DNA of 64,000 nt from an uncultured Bacteroides sp. (GCA_947038155.1 CAMQVH010000009.1:1-64000), one strand, 5' to 3'. Positions 36,703 through 48,083 are shown, counted from the first letter of the stretch. Program-made: numbers and translations. Notes: generated from the letters alone by a model not told the origin.

Positions 36703-39456
36703 ATGATAATTATGAAACAACACTACAGACTTACTATTTGGAGCCTTTTCTTTCTGATCACTTCCAGTGGAAGTGCCCTTGCCCAGAGAAAAACGATCAC
36801 TCCGATAGACTCTCTGATAACGGTAGGATATGCCACCGGAAGTTTAAAAACCATATCCGGATCAGTGGAGAAAATCACGGAGACACAGATGAATAAAGAC
36901 CAGATCACGAATCCGCTGGAAGCCATACGCGGACGAGTACCGGGTCTGACCATCCAACGTGGGACAAACGGCCCCGCGGCCTTGGATGCAGTCCGCCTGC
37001 GAGGAACCACCTCATTGACCAGCGGAAACGATCCGCTAATAATCGTCGATGGAGTCTTCGGCGATTTGAGCATGCTTACCTCCATTTATCCTACAGACAT
37101 AGAGAGCTTCACCATCCTGAAAGACGCTTCCGAAACGGCACAGTACGGATCACGAGGCGCCTCCGGTGTCATCGAAATCACGACCAAGAAGGGGATGAGC
37201 GGTAAAACGCAAGTGAGTTATAACGGTATTTTCGGTATATCCACCGTCTATAAGAATCTGAAAATGCTGTCAGCAGATGACTTCCGCCGGGTCGCATCCG
37301 AACGGGGCATCTCCATACTGGACAAAGGAAACAACACCGACTTCCAGAAAGAGATAGAACAGACAGGATTGCAACAAAACCACCACATCGCCTTCTATGG
37401 AGGCTCGAATGAATCCAGCTACCGTGTCTCCCTCGGTTTCATGGACCGTCAGGGAGTCATACTGAACGAAGACATGAAGAACTTCACCTCCAATATGAAC
37501 ATGACCCAAAAGATGTTCGACGGTTTTCTGAACTGCGAACTGGGCATGTTCGGTTCTATCCAGAAGAATCACAATCTGGTAGACCTTCAGAAAACCTTCT
37601 ATTCTGCCGCTACTTTCAATCCCACATACCCCAATCACAAAGATCCCGATTCCGGTTCATGGGACGGAATCACTACCGCCAGTCAGATCACGAACCCGTT
37701 GGCATGGATGGAAGTGCAGGATCATGACGCCACCTCGCATATAAGTACTCATGCCCGTCTGAAGTTCAACCTGATGGACGAACTGAAACTAGTACTCTTC
37801 GGTGCCTATACCTATAACATAGTCGAAAATTCCCAATACCTGCCCACCTCCGTCTGGGCGCACGGACAGGCATACAAAGGCACGAAAAAGATGGAATCCC
37901 TCCTGGGTAACATGATGCTGACCTACAAGAAAGGCTGGAAGAAGCATTACTTCGACGCGCTGGCACTGGCGGAACTCCAGAAGGAGACATACACCGGATT
38001 CTATACCACAGTCACCAATTTCAATACAGATAAATTCGGCTACCACAACCTGCAAGCCGGCGCCCTCCGTCCGTGGGAAGGAACCAACTCGTACTACGAG
38101 CAACCGCATCTGGCCTCCTTCATGGGACGTTTCAACTACACCTATGCCGACCGCTACAGTCTGACAATGACCGCCCGTACCGATGCCTCTTCCAAATTCG
38201 GCGCCAATCACAAATGGGGATTCTTTCCCTCCGTCTCCGCTGCATGGGTGATCAGTGAGGAAAAGTTCATGAAACGCCTCCCCGTGATTGATAATCTGAA
38301 GTTCCGTATAGGCTACGGTCTGGCTGGTAATCAGAGCGGCATCGACTCCTACACCACGCTGAGCCTTGTCAAACCGAACGGAGTGATTCCCGTAGGAAAC
38401 TCGGCAGCCGTGTCATTGGGCGACTTGCGAAACACGAATCCCGACTTGAAATGGGAAGTGAAACACACCTTCAATACAGGTATTGACCTGGCCATGTTCG
38501 GCAACCGCCTGCTGCTCTCCGCCAATTATTACAACTCCAAAACGACGGATATGCTCTACCTCTACAACGTAAGCGTGCCGCCCTTTACCTACAACACCCT
38601 GCTGGCGAATATCGGCTCCATGCGCAACAGCGGTCTGGAAATAGCCATCGGCATCACCCCGTTGAAGACGCAGGACATGGAACTGAACATCAACGCCAAC
38701 ATCACCTTCCAGCAGAACAAGCTGCTTTCTCTGAGCGGCATGTACAATGGCGAACTGATTTCCGCTCCCGAATACAAGAGTCTCGCTAGTCTCGACGGAG
38801 CCGGTTTTCACGGAGGTTATAACCACATCGTTTACCAAGTAGTAGGCCAGCCGCTGGGCGTCTTCTATCTGCCACGTGCCAACGGACTCGTTTCCGACGG
38901 AAACGGCGGCTACACCTATGACATAGCCGACCTCAATGGCGGCGGCGTCAGCCTCGAAGATGGCGAAGACCGCTATGTAGCCGGGCAAGCCGTACCCAAA
39001 ACGATTCTCGGATCGAACCTCAGTTTCCGTTACAAGCGTTTTGATATTTCTGTACAGATCAACGGCGCCTTCGGACACAAAATATACAACGGAACCTCCC
39101 TGACCTATATGAACATGAATATATTCCCCGACTACAATGTGATGCAGGAAGCTCCCGCACGCAATATCAAAGACCAGACCGCCACCGACTACTGGCTGGA
39201 AAACGGAGCGTATGTCAACTTCGACTACGTGACACTCGGCTGGAACGTACCGATAGAAAAGGTGCAGAAACTAAAGAAATATGTCCGCTCCCTGCGACTG
39301 GCATTTACAGTCAACAACCTAGCGACGATTTCCGGCTATTCAGGTCTTTCGCCCATGATCAACAGCTCGACGGTCAACTCCACTTTGGGGCTGGACGACA
39401 AACGCGGATATCCGTTAGCGCGGACTTACACGTTGGGATTGAGTATTAACTTTTAA
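36703..39456 (+). CDS. SusC-like TonB-dependent outer-membrane transporter
   Basis: A 917-residue (or 914 from the second ATG at 36712) beta-barrel importer with a signal peptide ending SGSALAQ. The plug domain begins almost at once: PLEAIRGRVPGLTIQRG, VRLRGTTSLTSGNDPLIIVDG, LKDASETAQYGSRGASGVI. SusC proteins normally have an extra N-terminal beta-sandwich (carboxypeptidase-D regulatory-like) domain of some 80 residues before the plug; it is missing here. The C-terminus GYPLARTYTLGLSINF is the usual barrel end. With the SusD partner it should bind and import an oligosaccharide or other macromolecule. No glycosidase, sulfatase, sensor or anti-sigma gene adjoins it, so the ligand is unknown. 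GC content is visibly above that of the capsule cassette. Confidence 0.93.
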   Translation: MIIMKQHYRLTIWSLFFLITSSGSALAQRKTITPIDSLITVGYATGSLKTISGSVEKITETQMNKDQITNPLEAIRGRVPGLTIQRGTNGPAALDAVRLRGTTSLTSGNDPLIIVDGVFGDLSMLTSIYPTDIESFTILKDASETAQYGSRGASGVIEITTKKGMSGKTQVSYNGIFGISTVYKNLKMLSADDFRRVASERGISILDKGNNTDFQKEIEQTGLQQNHHIAFYGGSNESSYRVSLGFMDRQGVILNEDMKNFTSNMNMTQKMFDGFLNCELGMFGSIQKNHNLVDLQKTFYSAATFNPTYPNHKDPDSGSWDGITTASQITNPLAWMEVQDHDATSHISTHARLKFNLMDELKLVLFGAYTYNIVENSQYLPTSVWAHGQAYKGTKKMESLLGNMMLTYKKGWKKHYFDALALAELQKETYTGFYTTVTNFNTDKFGYHNLQAGALRPWEGTNSYYEQPHLASFMGRFNYTYADRYSLTMTARTDASSKFGANHKWGFFPSVSAAWVISEEKFMKRLPVIDNLKFRIGYGLAGNQSGIDSYTTLSLVKPNGVIPVGNSAAVSLGDLRNTNPDLKWEVKHTFNTGIDLAMFGNRLLLSANYYNSKTTDMLYLYNVSVPPFTYNTLLANIGSMRNSGLEIAIGITPLKTQDMELNINANITFQQNKLLSLSGMYNGELISAPEYKSLASLDGAGFHGGYNHIVYQVVGQPLGVFYLPRANGLVSDGNGGYTYDIADLNGGGVSLEDGEDRYVAGQAVPKTILGSNLSFRYKRFDISVQINGAFGHKIYNGTSLTYMNMNIFPDYNVMQEAPARNIKDQTATDYWLENGAYVNFDYVTLGWNVPIEKVQKLKKYVRSLRLAFTVNNLATISGYSGLSPMINSSTVNSTLGLDDKRGYPLARTYTLGLSINF

Positions 39457-39566
39457 CGGAGGAGGAAAAGATAATGAAAAAGATAAAGCGATATTTGCAG
39501 CAGCAGGGATGGCATTTAGAGAGTAAATCTCTGCATGATGGAAAAGCAACTCTGCTTGGGGGGAAG

Positions 39567-41192
39567 ATGAACTTGAAAAAAACAGTTGTCTTTCTTATTG
39601 TGTGCATTACCTTCTTCTCGTGCGACAAGTTTCTGGAAGAGAGTCCCAAAGACAAATTGCCGGAAGATGAAGTCTACAACAATATCTCGGATGTATATCT
39701 GAATGCCGTAGCCTCACTTTACACCTACATCGGCGGTTATAGCGACAGTCAGGGATTGCAGGGGACGGGTAGGGGAGTCTATGACCTGAACACCTTTACC
39801 ACCGACGAAGCCATTATCCCCACCCGTGGCGGCGACTGGTACGACGGCGGCTTTTGGCAAGGTCTGTTCCTGCACCAATGGGGAATAGAAAACGATGCCA
39901 TCCAAGCCACTTGGGAATATCTTTATAAAGTGGTGATGTTGTCCAACAAATCCCTCGAACGAATAGACAAATTCAGTGCCACCCACACAGATGCCGAACT
40001 TCCCGCCTATCGTGCCGAAGTACGCGCCATGCGGGCGATGTATTACTATTATCTGATGGATCTGTTCGGACGTGTCCCGCTTGTACTTACCTCATCCCCG
40101 TCGATGAAAGACGTAGTGCAGAGCGAACGGAAAACGATATTCGACTTTGTATTCAAAGAACTGCAAGAATCCGCCCCTTTGCTGGCCGAAGTCCACAGCA
40201 ACCAGTCCGGTCCGTATTACGGGCGAATCACCCGTCCCGTAGCTGTTTTCCTCTTGGCAAAGCTTGCCTTGAATGCCGAAGTCTATACCGACAACGACTG
40301 GACGGACGGCCAGCGTCCCGACGGAAAGAATCTCTTTTTCGAAGTGGACGGCAACCGCCTCAATGCCTGGCAGACGGTTATCGCATACTGTGACCAATTG
40401 CAAGAAATGGGCTATCGTCTGGAACCGGATTACAAAACCAACTTTGCCATATTCAACGAACCGTCTGTCGAGAACATCTTCACCATCCCGATGAACAAGA
40501 CCTTGTACACCAACCAGATGCAATACCTTTTCCGTTCCCGCCATTACAATCACGCCAAAGCCTACGGACTGAGCGGTGAAAACGGACCGAGTGCCACTAT
40601 CGAAGCTCTGGAAACCTTCGGCTATGAAACGGCGCAACAGGACCCGCGTTTCGATATCTGCTATTTTGCCGGAGTCGTGTATGATTTAAAAGGAAATATA
40701 GTCCGTCTGGACGATGGAACCGTTCTCGAATATTTGCCGTGGAAAGTCGAACTGGATATCTCGAACACTCCCTATGAGCAGACGGCAGGAGCACGCATGA
40801 AAAAGTACGAAGTAGACGAAACGGCTACCAAGGACGGTAAACTGATGGAGAACGACATTGTACTGTTCCGTTATGCAGATGTCCTGCTGATGAAGAGTGA
40901 AGCAAAGGTTCGTAATGGGGAAGACGGGTATGCCGAGCTGAACGAAGTACGCGGGCGTGTCAACGCTTCCTCCCGAACGGCTACATTAGACAATATCCTT
41001 GCCGAACGACAACTCGAACTGGCTTGGGAAGGTTGGCGACGGCAGGACCTGATTCGTTTCGGAGCGTTCACGAGAGCATACAGCAGTCGTCCGCAACTTC
41101 CTGCTGAGAATAATGGATATACTACTGTATTCCCGATTCCGGAAAAGATACGGGTGATGAATACAAAACTGGAGCAGAATCCGGGATATTAG
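39567..41192 (+). CDS. SusD/RagB-like surface glycan-binding lipoprotein
   Basis: The surface-exposed lid partner of the SusC-like transporter. The ATG at 39567 is preferred: it gives 541 residues and puts the lipobox Thr-Phe-Phe-Ser-Cys directly after a normal signal sequence (LKKTVVFLIVCITFFSC). An in-frame ATG at 39474 would add 31 residues that hide the signal. The SusD N-terminal TPR region contains YRAEVRAMRAMYYYYLMDLFG, and the C-terminal RagB domain ends with ERQLELAWEGWRRQDLIRFG and FPIPEKIR, all hallmarks of the family. The last gene of the pair is followed by an 86-base gap. Confidence 0.93.
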   Translation: MNLKKTVVFLIVCITFFSCDKFLEESPKDKLPEDEVYNNISDVYLNAVASLYTYIGGYSDSQGLQGTGRGVYDLNTFTTDEAIIPTRGGDWYDGGFWQGLFLHQWGIENDAIQATWEYLYKVVMLSNKSLERIDKFSATHTDAELPAYRAEVRAMRAMYYYYLMDLFGRVPLVLTSSPSMKDVVQSERKTIFDFVFKELQESAPLLAEVHSNQSGPYYGRITRPVAVFLLAKLALNAEVYTDNDWTDGQRPDGKNLFFEVDGNRLNAWQTVIAYCDQLQEMGYRLEPDYKTNFAIFNEPSVENIFTIPMNKTLYTNQMQYLFRSRHYNHAKAYGLSGENGPSATIEALETFGYETAQQDPRFDICYFAGVVYDLKGNIVRLDDGTVLEYLPWKVELDISNTPYEQTAGARMKKYEVDETATKDGKLMENDIVLFRYADVLLMKSEAKVRNGEDGYAELNEVRGRVNASSRTATLDNILAERQLELAWEGWRRQDLIRFGAFTRAYSSRPQLPAENNGYTTVFPIPEKIRVMNTKLEQNPGY

Positions 41193-41246
41193 CTCAATTC
41201 ATAGTAAAATTATGAATAGTTTTATGTGTAGTATTCATATTATTAC

Positions 41247-41254
41247 TATATTTG
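41247..41254 (+). promoter_or_regulatory. -7 box of hicAB
   Basis: TATATTTG fits TAnnTTTG and lies 25 bases before the hicA ATG in a short AT-rich gap, so the toxin-antitoxin pair has its own promoter. Confidence 0.55.
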
Positions 41255-41278
41255 CATAGTAATTAAGTCCGAAGTGTT

Positions 41279-41470
41279 ATGAGTTACAAATCAATTAAAG
41301 ACGTTGTAACTATGTTGCAAGAAAACGGTTTTGTACTAAAGAGTCAGAAAGGTAGCCATATGAAGTTTGAGAAAGACGACAAAATAGTTATTGTACCGAA
41401 TCATAACAGCAAAGGCGTTGAGAAAGGCACTTATTACAGCATTTTGAGACAAGCGGGGCTGAAGAAATAG
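41279..41470 (+). CDS. hicA: HicA-family mRNA interferase toxin
   Basis: A 63-residue dsRBD-like small toxin that cuts mRNA when not bound by its antitoxin. SQKGSHMKF contains the catalytic His27, and VIVPNHNSKGVEKGTYYSIL completes the fold. The length is typical. It precedes the antitoxin gene by 35 bases, the standard HicA-first order. Confidence 0.9.
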   Translation: MSYKSIKDVVTMLQENGFVLKSQKGSHMKFEKDDKIVIVPNHNSKGVEKGTYYSILRQAGLKK

Positions 41471-41505
41471 CCCCCTTGTTCTCTTAATTAAATATAGGAG
41501 ATAAT

Positions 41506-41898
41506 ATGAAAACAGTAGAAGTAATTGTGGAACACGCAGGGAAGAACTTGAGTGCTTATATCGAAGGTGCTCCGGTTATCACTGTTGGAAATGACATGAG
41601 AGAGATTGAGGAAAATATGAAGGAAGCGATTGAATTATATCTGGAAGATAATCCCAATCCTTGTGAATTATTGTCCGGAGAATTGGAGTTGAAGTTTAAG
41701 ATTGATGCTGCTACCTTTATAAACTATTACAGCAATATCTTCACTAAAGCGGCCTTGAGCCGGATAACCGGAATTAATGAACGTCAGTTATGGCATTATG
41801 CTGCCGGCGTGCATAAACCGCGCAGGCAGCAACTGGAGAAAATTCAGAGGGGTATTCAGGCTTTGACGAAAGAACTGTCATCCATTCATTTGCTATAA
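41506..41898 (+). CDS. hicB: HicB-family antitoxin with C-terminal DNA-binding domain
   Basis: A 130-residue antitoxin. Residues 1-60 form the partial RNase-H-like HicB fold (VIVEHAGKNLSAYIEGAP). Residues about 75-125 are a helix-turn-helix (AALSRITGINERQLWHYAAG, then HKPRRQQLEKI) that would bind the operon promoter for autoregulation. It neutralises HicA. Confidence 0.9.
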   Translation: MKTVEVIVEHAGKNLSAYIEGAPVITVGNDMREIEENMKEAIELYLEDNPNPCELLSGELELKFKIDAATFINYYSNIFTKAALSRITGINERQLWHYAAGVHKPRRQQLEKIQRGIQALTKELSSIHLL

Positions 41899-41915
41899 TA
41901 TCCCAATACAAACTA

Positions 41916-41955
41916 AAAGGCTTCGGCATTCATAACGAACACCGAAGCCTTTATT
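41916..41955 (+). terminator. Terminator between hicB and dnaJ
   Basis: AAAGGCTTCGG (41916-41926) and CCGAAGCCTTT (41942-41952) form a perfect 11-base-pair stem with a 15-base loop, then TATTAT. The stem has A on the left and T on the right, so it can serve both convergent genes. Confidence 0.85.
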
Positions 41956-42007
41956 ATATCTCTGTGTGAGTGACTATGAATTTAAAAACAGACCCAGTCA
42001 AAGAAAG

Positions 42008-43198
42008 CTAGTCAAAGAAGCTCTTGAACTTCTTGAAGATCTTCTCCTTCACCGACGTACTCGGCTTGAAGTTGTCCGAAGCCTCCATCTTTTCCAGCGT
42101 ACTCTTTTCCTCCTTGTTCAATGCTTCCGGTACATAAATGCTGATATTAACCAGCAAATCTCCCGTACCATAACCATTGACATTCGGCAGACCTTTGCCG
42201 CGCAGACGCAGCACTTTACCCGGTTGAGTACCCGAGTCGATCTTCACTTTCACTTTGCCGTCGATTGTCGGAATCTCCACAGCGCCACCCAGTGCGGCAG
42301 TCGGGAAACTCAGCAGCAAGTTATAGATCAGATCATTCTCGTCGCGGATCAAGTCCGGATGCGGTTCTTCCTCAACGAGAATCAGCAAGTCGCCCGGCAC
42401 ACCATTATGCTTTCCGGCATTACCCTTGCCGCCCATCGAGAGCTGCATACCTTCTGCCACTCCGGCAGGAATCTTCACCGTCACTACCTCTTCGCCATAT
42501 ACGATACCGTCTCCGCCACACTCTTTACACTTGTTCTTGATGATCTTACCTTCACCGTTACAAGTAGGACAAGTGGCGCGGGTCTGCATCGTACCCAGAA
42601 TCGTCTGCTGGTTACGGATCACCGAACCGCTACCCTTACAGGTCGGACAAGTCTCCGAACCGCCGTCGCCTTCGGCCCCCGTGCCATGACAGTGATTACA
42701 CGGCACATATTTTTTCAGTTTGAATTTCTTTTCTACTCCTGTCGAGATTTCTTTCAAAGTCATCTTTACCTTGACACGTAGATCGCTGCCCCGATAGCGA
42801 CGTTGCTGTGAACCACCGCCACCGCCACCGAAACCGCTGAACCCTCCGAAGCCGCCGCTGAAACCACCGCCGCGACCTCCGAAGATGTCACCGAACATGG
42901 AGAAGATATCATCCATAGACATTCCTTCGCCACCGAAACCACCGAACGGACCTCCGTTGCCTGCCGCACCGCTTACTCCCGCATGACCGAACTGGTCATA
43001 ACGCGAACGCTTGTCCGGATTGCTCAACACGTCATACGCTTCGGCAGCCTCCTTGAATTTCTCTTCCGCTTCCTTGTCACCCGGATTTTTGTCGGGGTGA
43101 TATTGGATCGCTTTTTTGCGGTAGGCTTTTTTAATCTCTTCTACTGTGGCGGTTTTTGTCACCTCCAGCACTTCATAATAGTCTCTTTTTTCTGCCAT
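42008..43198 (-). CDS. dnaJ: Chaperone DnaJ (Hsp40)
   Basis: A 396-residue type I J-protein that delivers substrates to DnaK and stimulates its ATPase. The J domain (1-70) has the HPD motif in YHPDKNPGD. The Gly/Phe-rich linker (about 75-125) is unusually rich in glycine. Four zinc-binding CxxCxGxG repeats follow ([32 protein letters not shown]), then the two substrate-binding beta domains. It lies 27 bases downstream of grpE in one transcript. Confidence 0.97.
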   Translation of the reverse strand: MAEKRDYYEVLEVTKTATVEEIKKAYRKKAIQYHPDKNPGDKEAEEKFKEAAEAYDVLSNPDKRSRYDQFGHAGVSGAAGNGGPFGGFGGEGMSMDDIFSMFGDIFGGRGGGFSGGFGGFSGFGGGGGGSQQRRYRGSDLRVKVKMTLKEISTGVEKKFKLKKYVPCNHCHGTGAEGDGGSETCPTCKGSGSVIRNQQTILGTMQTRATCPTCNGEGKIIKNKCKECGGDGIVYGEEVVTVKIPAGVAEGMQLSMGGKGNAGKHNGVPGDLLILVEEEPHPDLIRDENDLIYNLLLSFPTAALGGAVEIPTIDGKVKVKIDSGTQPGKVLRLRGKGLPNVNGYGTGDLLVNISIYVPEALNKEEKSTLEKMEASDNFKPSTSVKEKIFKKFKSFFD

Positions 43199-43225
43199 GC
43201 TTCTTAACTAAACTAACTTTTGTAT

Positions 43226-43807
43226 TTACTCCCCAACTACCACTTTAGCGTGACGAATCACCTTGTCATTCAGCGTGTAACCCGTCTGTACGCAGTCCAG
43301 AATCTTACCTTTCTGCTCTTCCGACGGGGCAGGGATGACGGCAATGGCTTCGTGATAATCGGTATCCAGCGGCTGGTCTTTCGTTTCGATGACCTTCACG
43401 CCGTTCTGTGCAAGAGTAGCCATGAACTTATTATAAATCAATTCGACACCTTCCTTCACGGCTTTTACGTCTTTGGCAGTTTCCATCGTTTTGATGGCAC
43501 GCTCAAAGTCATCGATCACCGGCAGAATGCTGCTGATGCTCTTTTCGCCACCATTCAGAATCAGTTCCGCCTTCTCCTTCATGGTACGTTTGCGGTAATT
43601 GTCAAACTCGGCGGACAGGCGCAGATATTTGTCCTTTTGCTCCTCGATGACAGCCTGAGCATCTTCCAGCTCCTTTTCGAGCTGCTCCTCATGAGTCAGG
43701 GGAGCGGCCTCTTCTGCCTGATCGTTTTGCGGTTGTTCTTCCACCGTATCCTTTGTTTCTTCCACATTCAGCTCTTCAGCCATCTTTTCTTTTTCTTTTG
43801 GATCCAT
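43226..43807 (-). CDS. grpE: Nucleotide exchange factor GrpE
   Basis: A 193-residue exchange factor for DnaK. An acidic N-terminal region rich in Glu is followed by a long coiled coil (about 50-110; LRLSAEFDNYRKRTMKEKAE) and a C-terminal beta domain (YHEAIAVIPAPSEEQKGKIL, ending in VRHAKVVVGE). The start at 43807 gives MDPKEKEKMAEEL; the second methionine is also possible. It heads the grpE-dnaJ transcript, divergent from the ABC-F gene. Confidence 0.96.
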   Translation of the reverse strand: MDPKEKEKMAEELNVEETKDTVEEQPQNDQAEEAAPLTHEEQLEKELEDAQAVIEEQKDKYLRLSAEFDNYRKRTMKEKAELILNGGEKSISSILPVIDDFERAIKTMETAKDVKAVKEGVELIYNKFMATLAQNGVKVIETKDQPLDTDYHEAIAVIPAPSEEQKGKILDCVQTGYTLNDKVIRHAKVVVGE

Positions 43808-43889
43808 ATCTTATTTTTATTTTTTATTCATAATATCAATTTCCCAAGCAAAAACTTTGCCAATCTGACCGTTTTGCCAAAAAACGTGG

Positions 43890-43897
43890 CAAAGGTA
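43890..43897 (-). promoter_or_regulatory. -7 box of grpE-dnaJ
   Basis: Read on the minus strand this is TACCTTTG, an exact TAnnTTTG match about 80 bases before the grpE start. No CIRCE-type inverted repeat was seen. Confidence 0.55.
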
Positions 43898-43953
43898 ATA
43901 CATTTATGCCAGATTGACACATTCCGGATAGCTCATAATTCATTTTAAATGTC

Positions 43954-43961
43954 TACCTTTG
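43954..43961 (+). promoter_or_regulatory. -7 box of the ABC-F gene
   Basis: TACCTTTG lies about 50 bases before the ABC-F ATG, divergent from the identical box serving grpE. Confidence 0.6.
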
Positions 43962-44007
43962 CACGCTCAAATAATAATATAGTAACTGGTAAAATAGTAA
44001 ATAATAG

Positions 44008-45630
<1,623 letters not shown>

Positions 45631-45679
45631 CGTGTTGTATCAGCCGGATACACTGACTTTTGCACCTTCTTACTGTCAA

Positions 45680-45731
45680 GGAAAGGGAAATGCTTGTTAA
45701 CTGTCGTAACATTGCTTTTCCCTTTCCTTTT
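45680..45731 (+). terminator. Hairpin with T-rich tail behind the ABC-F gene
   Basis: GGAAAGGGAAA (45680-45690) pairs with TTTCCCTTTCC (45717-45727) around a 26-base loop, followed by TTTTCATT. The long loop makes it a weaker terminator candidate. Confidence 0.45.
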
Positions 45732-45756
45732 CATTGCTTGTTAGCTTCCGTAACAT
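45691..45756 (+). repeat. Imperfect 22-base direct repeat
   Basis: TGCTTGTTAACTGTCGTAAC at 45691-45710 (plus AT) recurs as TGCTTGTTAGCTTCCGTAAC at 45735-45754 (plus AT), with 18 of 22 bases the same. The first copy is the loop of the hairpin at 45680. It may be a local duplication or a binding-site pair. Confidence 0.5.
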
Positions 45757-45822
45757 CCTATCCTACATTCACGGTCGAGTGTGCTTACTGTTTATTGTTT
45801 ATCATCCCGAAGCTCCCCGTTT

Positions 45823-48015
45823 TTACAACTCAAACTTCCCCTGTTTCGGCAACTGCGGCAATGTCGAATTAGCCTTGCGCTCTTCCCGCGAATACTCTAC
45901 TACCATATATTCCGTAACGCCGTCCGAGGTGACCCGTTTATGGAAATTATTCTTTTCGAGCACGGTGACCAATATCTTTTGTGCCTGTTGGTTGGACTGG
46001 GTGCGTCCGTTCACGCTCAGTATTGAAAGGATATAAGAAGCGGGATACCATTGTGCATTTATTTCTCCTCCTTTAGCCGCACGGAAATAGAAAAACAGAT
46101 TTTCCTCCACCGGGTCTTTCAGGCGGTAATTCTCGTTACGGTCGTTCAGGAAGGTGATCTGTTCTTTATCATACCAGTACTGAAATCCTTGTTGATAAAG
46201 CGCCAACGCTTGTGAGTATACTCCTTCGTAATTTATAGGGTTACGATAGTCGACTTTCAGGATAGTGTTGAAGAGAATACGTCTGTTTTCCTTGATATCC
46301 TGCAGGCAGTGCGGATTATTGGTGCTGGCTATAAACGAGGCACGACGGACGTAGTTGTATGTCTGTATGTCGTAAACTTTCCGCTCTGTCACCTCATCTT
46401 GTGTGATGAGTCTTTTCAGGTCCTGCATGTGCCAGGTTGAGATGCTGTCAAATTCATCCAAGTCGATGATGAGACAGGAAGAAAGCTGTAGCAGATGGTC
46501 TGTTTTGTCGGGTTTGATCATGCCGTGGCGGTAATACCCCTTTAGTTCCGGAGGCAGAAGACGCCGGATAAAGACGCTCTTACCTTTCCCTTGTTCGCCA
46601 TAAAGTAACATCAACTGATGGTTTTGCGCGTCATCGTTGATGGCGCACGCCACCATGCCTACCAGCCAGTGACGGAGACTGTCCTCAAAAAAGGACTGGT
46701 CTGCTGCTTTGACCGTTTTTGCCAGTTGGGTGATGTAATCGGTTTTCCCGTCCCACGATGGGAGAGAATAGAAATAGTGGGTGAAAGGGTTGAATGGTTT
46801 CGAGTAATCCGAATCGACCAATGCTTTGAGGAAATTTTGCGAACAGCCGACTCTCTTCATTTGCGCATTGATATAGAATGTGTTGATGTCTTTGGTGCGT
46901 AGGGTGATGAAGGCGGAGGGGGCGGGGTCGGCAGTCGACGCCGATCTGGGGCGGAACTCGATTTGTTCTTTCACTATGTTTCTGCGGAACTCGTAATATT
47001 GGTCCAAGAATCTGATGACTTTGAAGATTTTCGGCTCCTTAGAATCCTCTTCTGCCTGATCCGTCTTCGAGGTGTATTGGTAGGCATTGCGCAGAGGCGC
47101 TTCGAAGTCGAAGTCGGGAAGGTTGCCGAAATAGCTGCGTGTCAGGCTGACGGCTTCCGCTTCCATGATGTGGCGGCGGTAACACTGGTTGCCGAGGCAG
47201 TAGAAGAAGTTGTCGCGGTTGCCGGGTTCGAGGCGTTCTTTCCGTTTGGTGTATTCCACAGCTTTGCGGAAGTCGAGCTGCACTTGCAGGTCGATCGGGG
47301 TCGCGTTCTTTTGTGCGGGGAGGAGAGATGGGAGTGAAAGAGGTTTCTTGCGTTTCTTCTTTTTGCATTCTTCTTCGGTCGGCAATGTCAGGGTGACCGT
47401 GAGCGGTTTCACATTCTCCAGTCGTTCGAGGGAGAGAAAGGCGTCCGGATCGTGCGAGACGAAGACTCCGCGGCTCAGGTCGCTTCCGCTTGTATCGACT
47501 TTCGTGTTGAGCAGTTTCTGGTACTTGTCGGCTGCCAGGGCGAACATGCGGTGGTGATATCGCTCTAAGGTGGGAAGATCGATGGTTCCTAGTGCGTTCA
47601 GTTCGGTGCGTAGAGCTTCCGGCTCTTCACCGGTGAGGTAGACGAAGATTTTCAGTCCGTGCTCGCGGGGGCTGATGAAATTTCCCAGCGTGTCGGGGCA
47701 GTCGTTCGCCAACCGGCGGTATTCCGGGATCTTTTCTACCTCCATATCATCAAAGTCGAGAGTGATGATATCCTGATAAGTTTCGAGGCTGTAAGCGAGT
47801 CTTTCATTGCTGTAGGTGGCTGTGATGGTGCGGTAAGGCAGTTGCTTCTTCATCCGGTCTGCTTTCCCGGTGTCTCCCGACGTTAGTGCTTCCCGGATTC
47901 TCCGGACTCTGTCCCGATATATCTCTCCCCGCATATGTTCGAATAATTTAGGGAGGCTGATACTTCCTGACACCTGCGATAATCCCCTGTATGTGGTTAC
48001 AGTAATCTTTTCCAT
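45823..48015 (-). CDS. VirE/primase-like P-loop protein with BT4734-type N-terminal domain
   Basis: A 730-residue protein common in Bacteroides and usually named virulence-associated E or VirE N-terminal domain protein. The N-terminal part (about 1-150; TVTTYRGLSQVSGSISLPKL, LDFDDMEVEKIPEY) looks like the VirE_N/BT4734-like module, which has a primase-like character. Residues about 200-300 hold a helical PriCT-like segment. The C-terminal VirE domain carries Walker A LYGEQGKGKS (Lys479) and Walker B-like LIIDLDEFDS. VirE-domain proteins resemble the primase-helicases of phages and integrated elements. The gene is usually found, as here, beside HU-like, amidase and smalltalk genes. The function is unknown; replication of a mobile element or phage defence are both possible. 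Confidence 0.8.
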   Translation of the reverse strand: MEKITVTTYRGLSQVSGSISLPKLFEHMRGEIYRDRVRRIREALTSGDTGKADRMKKQLPYRTITATYSNERLAYSLETYQDIITLDFDDMEVEKIPEYRRLANDCPDTLGNFISPREHGLKIFVYLTGEEPEALRTELNALGTIDLPTLERYHHRMFALAADKYQKLLNTKVDTSGSDLSRGVFVSHDPDAFLSLERLENVKPLTVTLTLPTEEECKKKKRKKPLSLPSLLPAQKNATPIDLQVQLDFRKAVEYTKRKERLEPGNRDNFFYCLGNQCYRRHIMEAEAVSLTRSYFGNLPDFDFEAPLRNAYQYTSKTDQAEEDSKEPKIFKVIRFLDQYYEFRRNIVKEQIEFRPRSASTADPAPSAFITLRTKDINTFYINAQMKRVGCSQNFLKALVDSDYSKPFNPFTHYFYSLPSWDGKTDYITQLAKTVKAADQSFFEDSLRHWLVGMVACAINDDAQNHQLMLLYGEQGKGKSVFIRRLLPPELKGYYRHGMIKPDKTDHLLQLSSCLIIDLDEFDSISTWHMQDLKRLITQDEVTERKVYDIQTYNYVRRASFIASTNNPHCLQDIKENRRILFNTILKVDYRNPINYEGVYSQALALYQQGFQYWYDKEQITFLNDRNENYRLKDPVEENLFFYFRAAKGGEINAQWYPASYILSILSVNGRTQSNQQAQKILVTVLEKNNFHKRVTSDGVTEYMVVEYSREERKANSTLPQLPKQGKFEL

Positions 48016-48083
48016 TTTTCTTGATGATTTTTAATTGTTTTCGTTATTAATGTTTTGCAAAGGAATAGCTTTTGGTTGTAATA

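Noticed and set aside
39474..39566. Upstream ATG for the SusD-like gene
   Set aside because: It would place 31 polar residues before the lipoprotein signal sequence and prevent export.
37270..40637. Several minus-strand ORFs of 120-220 codons opposite the SusC/SusD genes
   Set aside because: They arise from the higher GC content and codon bias of the plus-strand genes and show no domain or initiation signals.
42265..42689. Plus-strand ORFs opposite dnaJ
   Set aside because: They are shadows of the Gly- and Cys-rich dnaJ coding sequence; the minus-strand product has all J-protein motifs.
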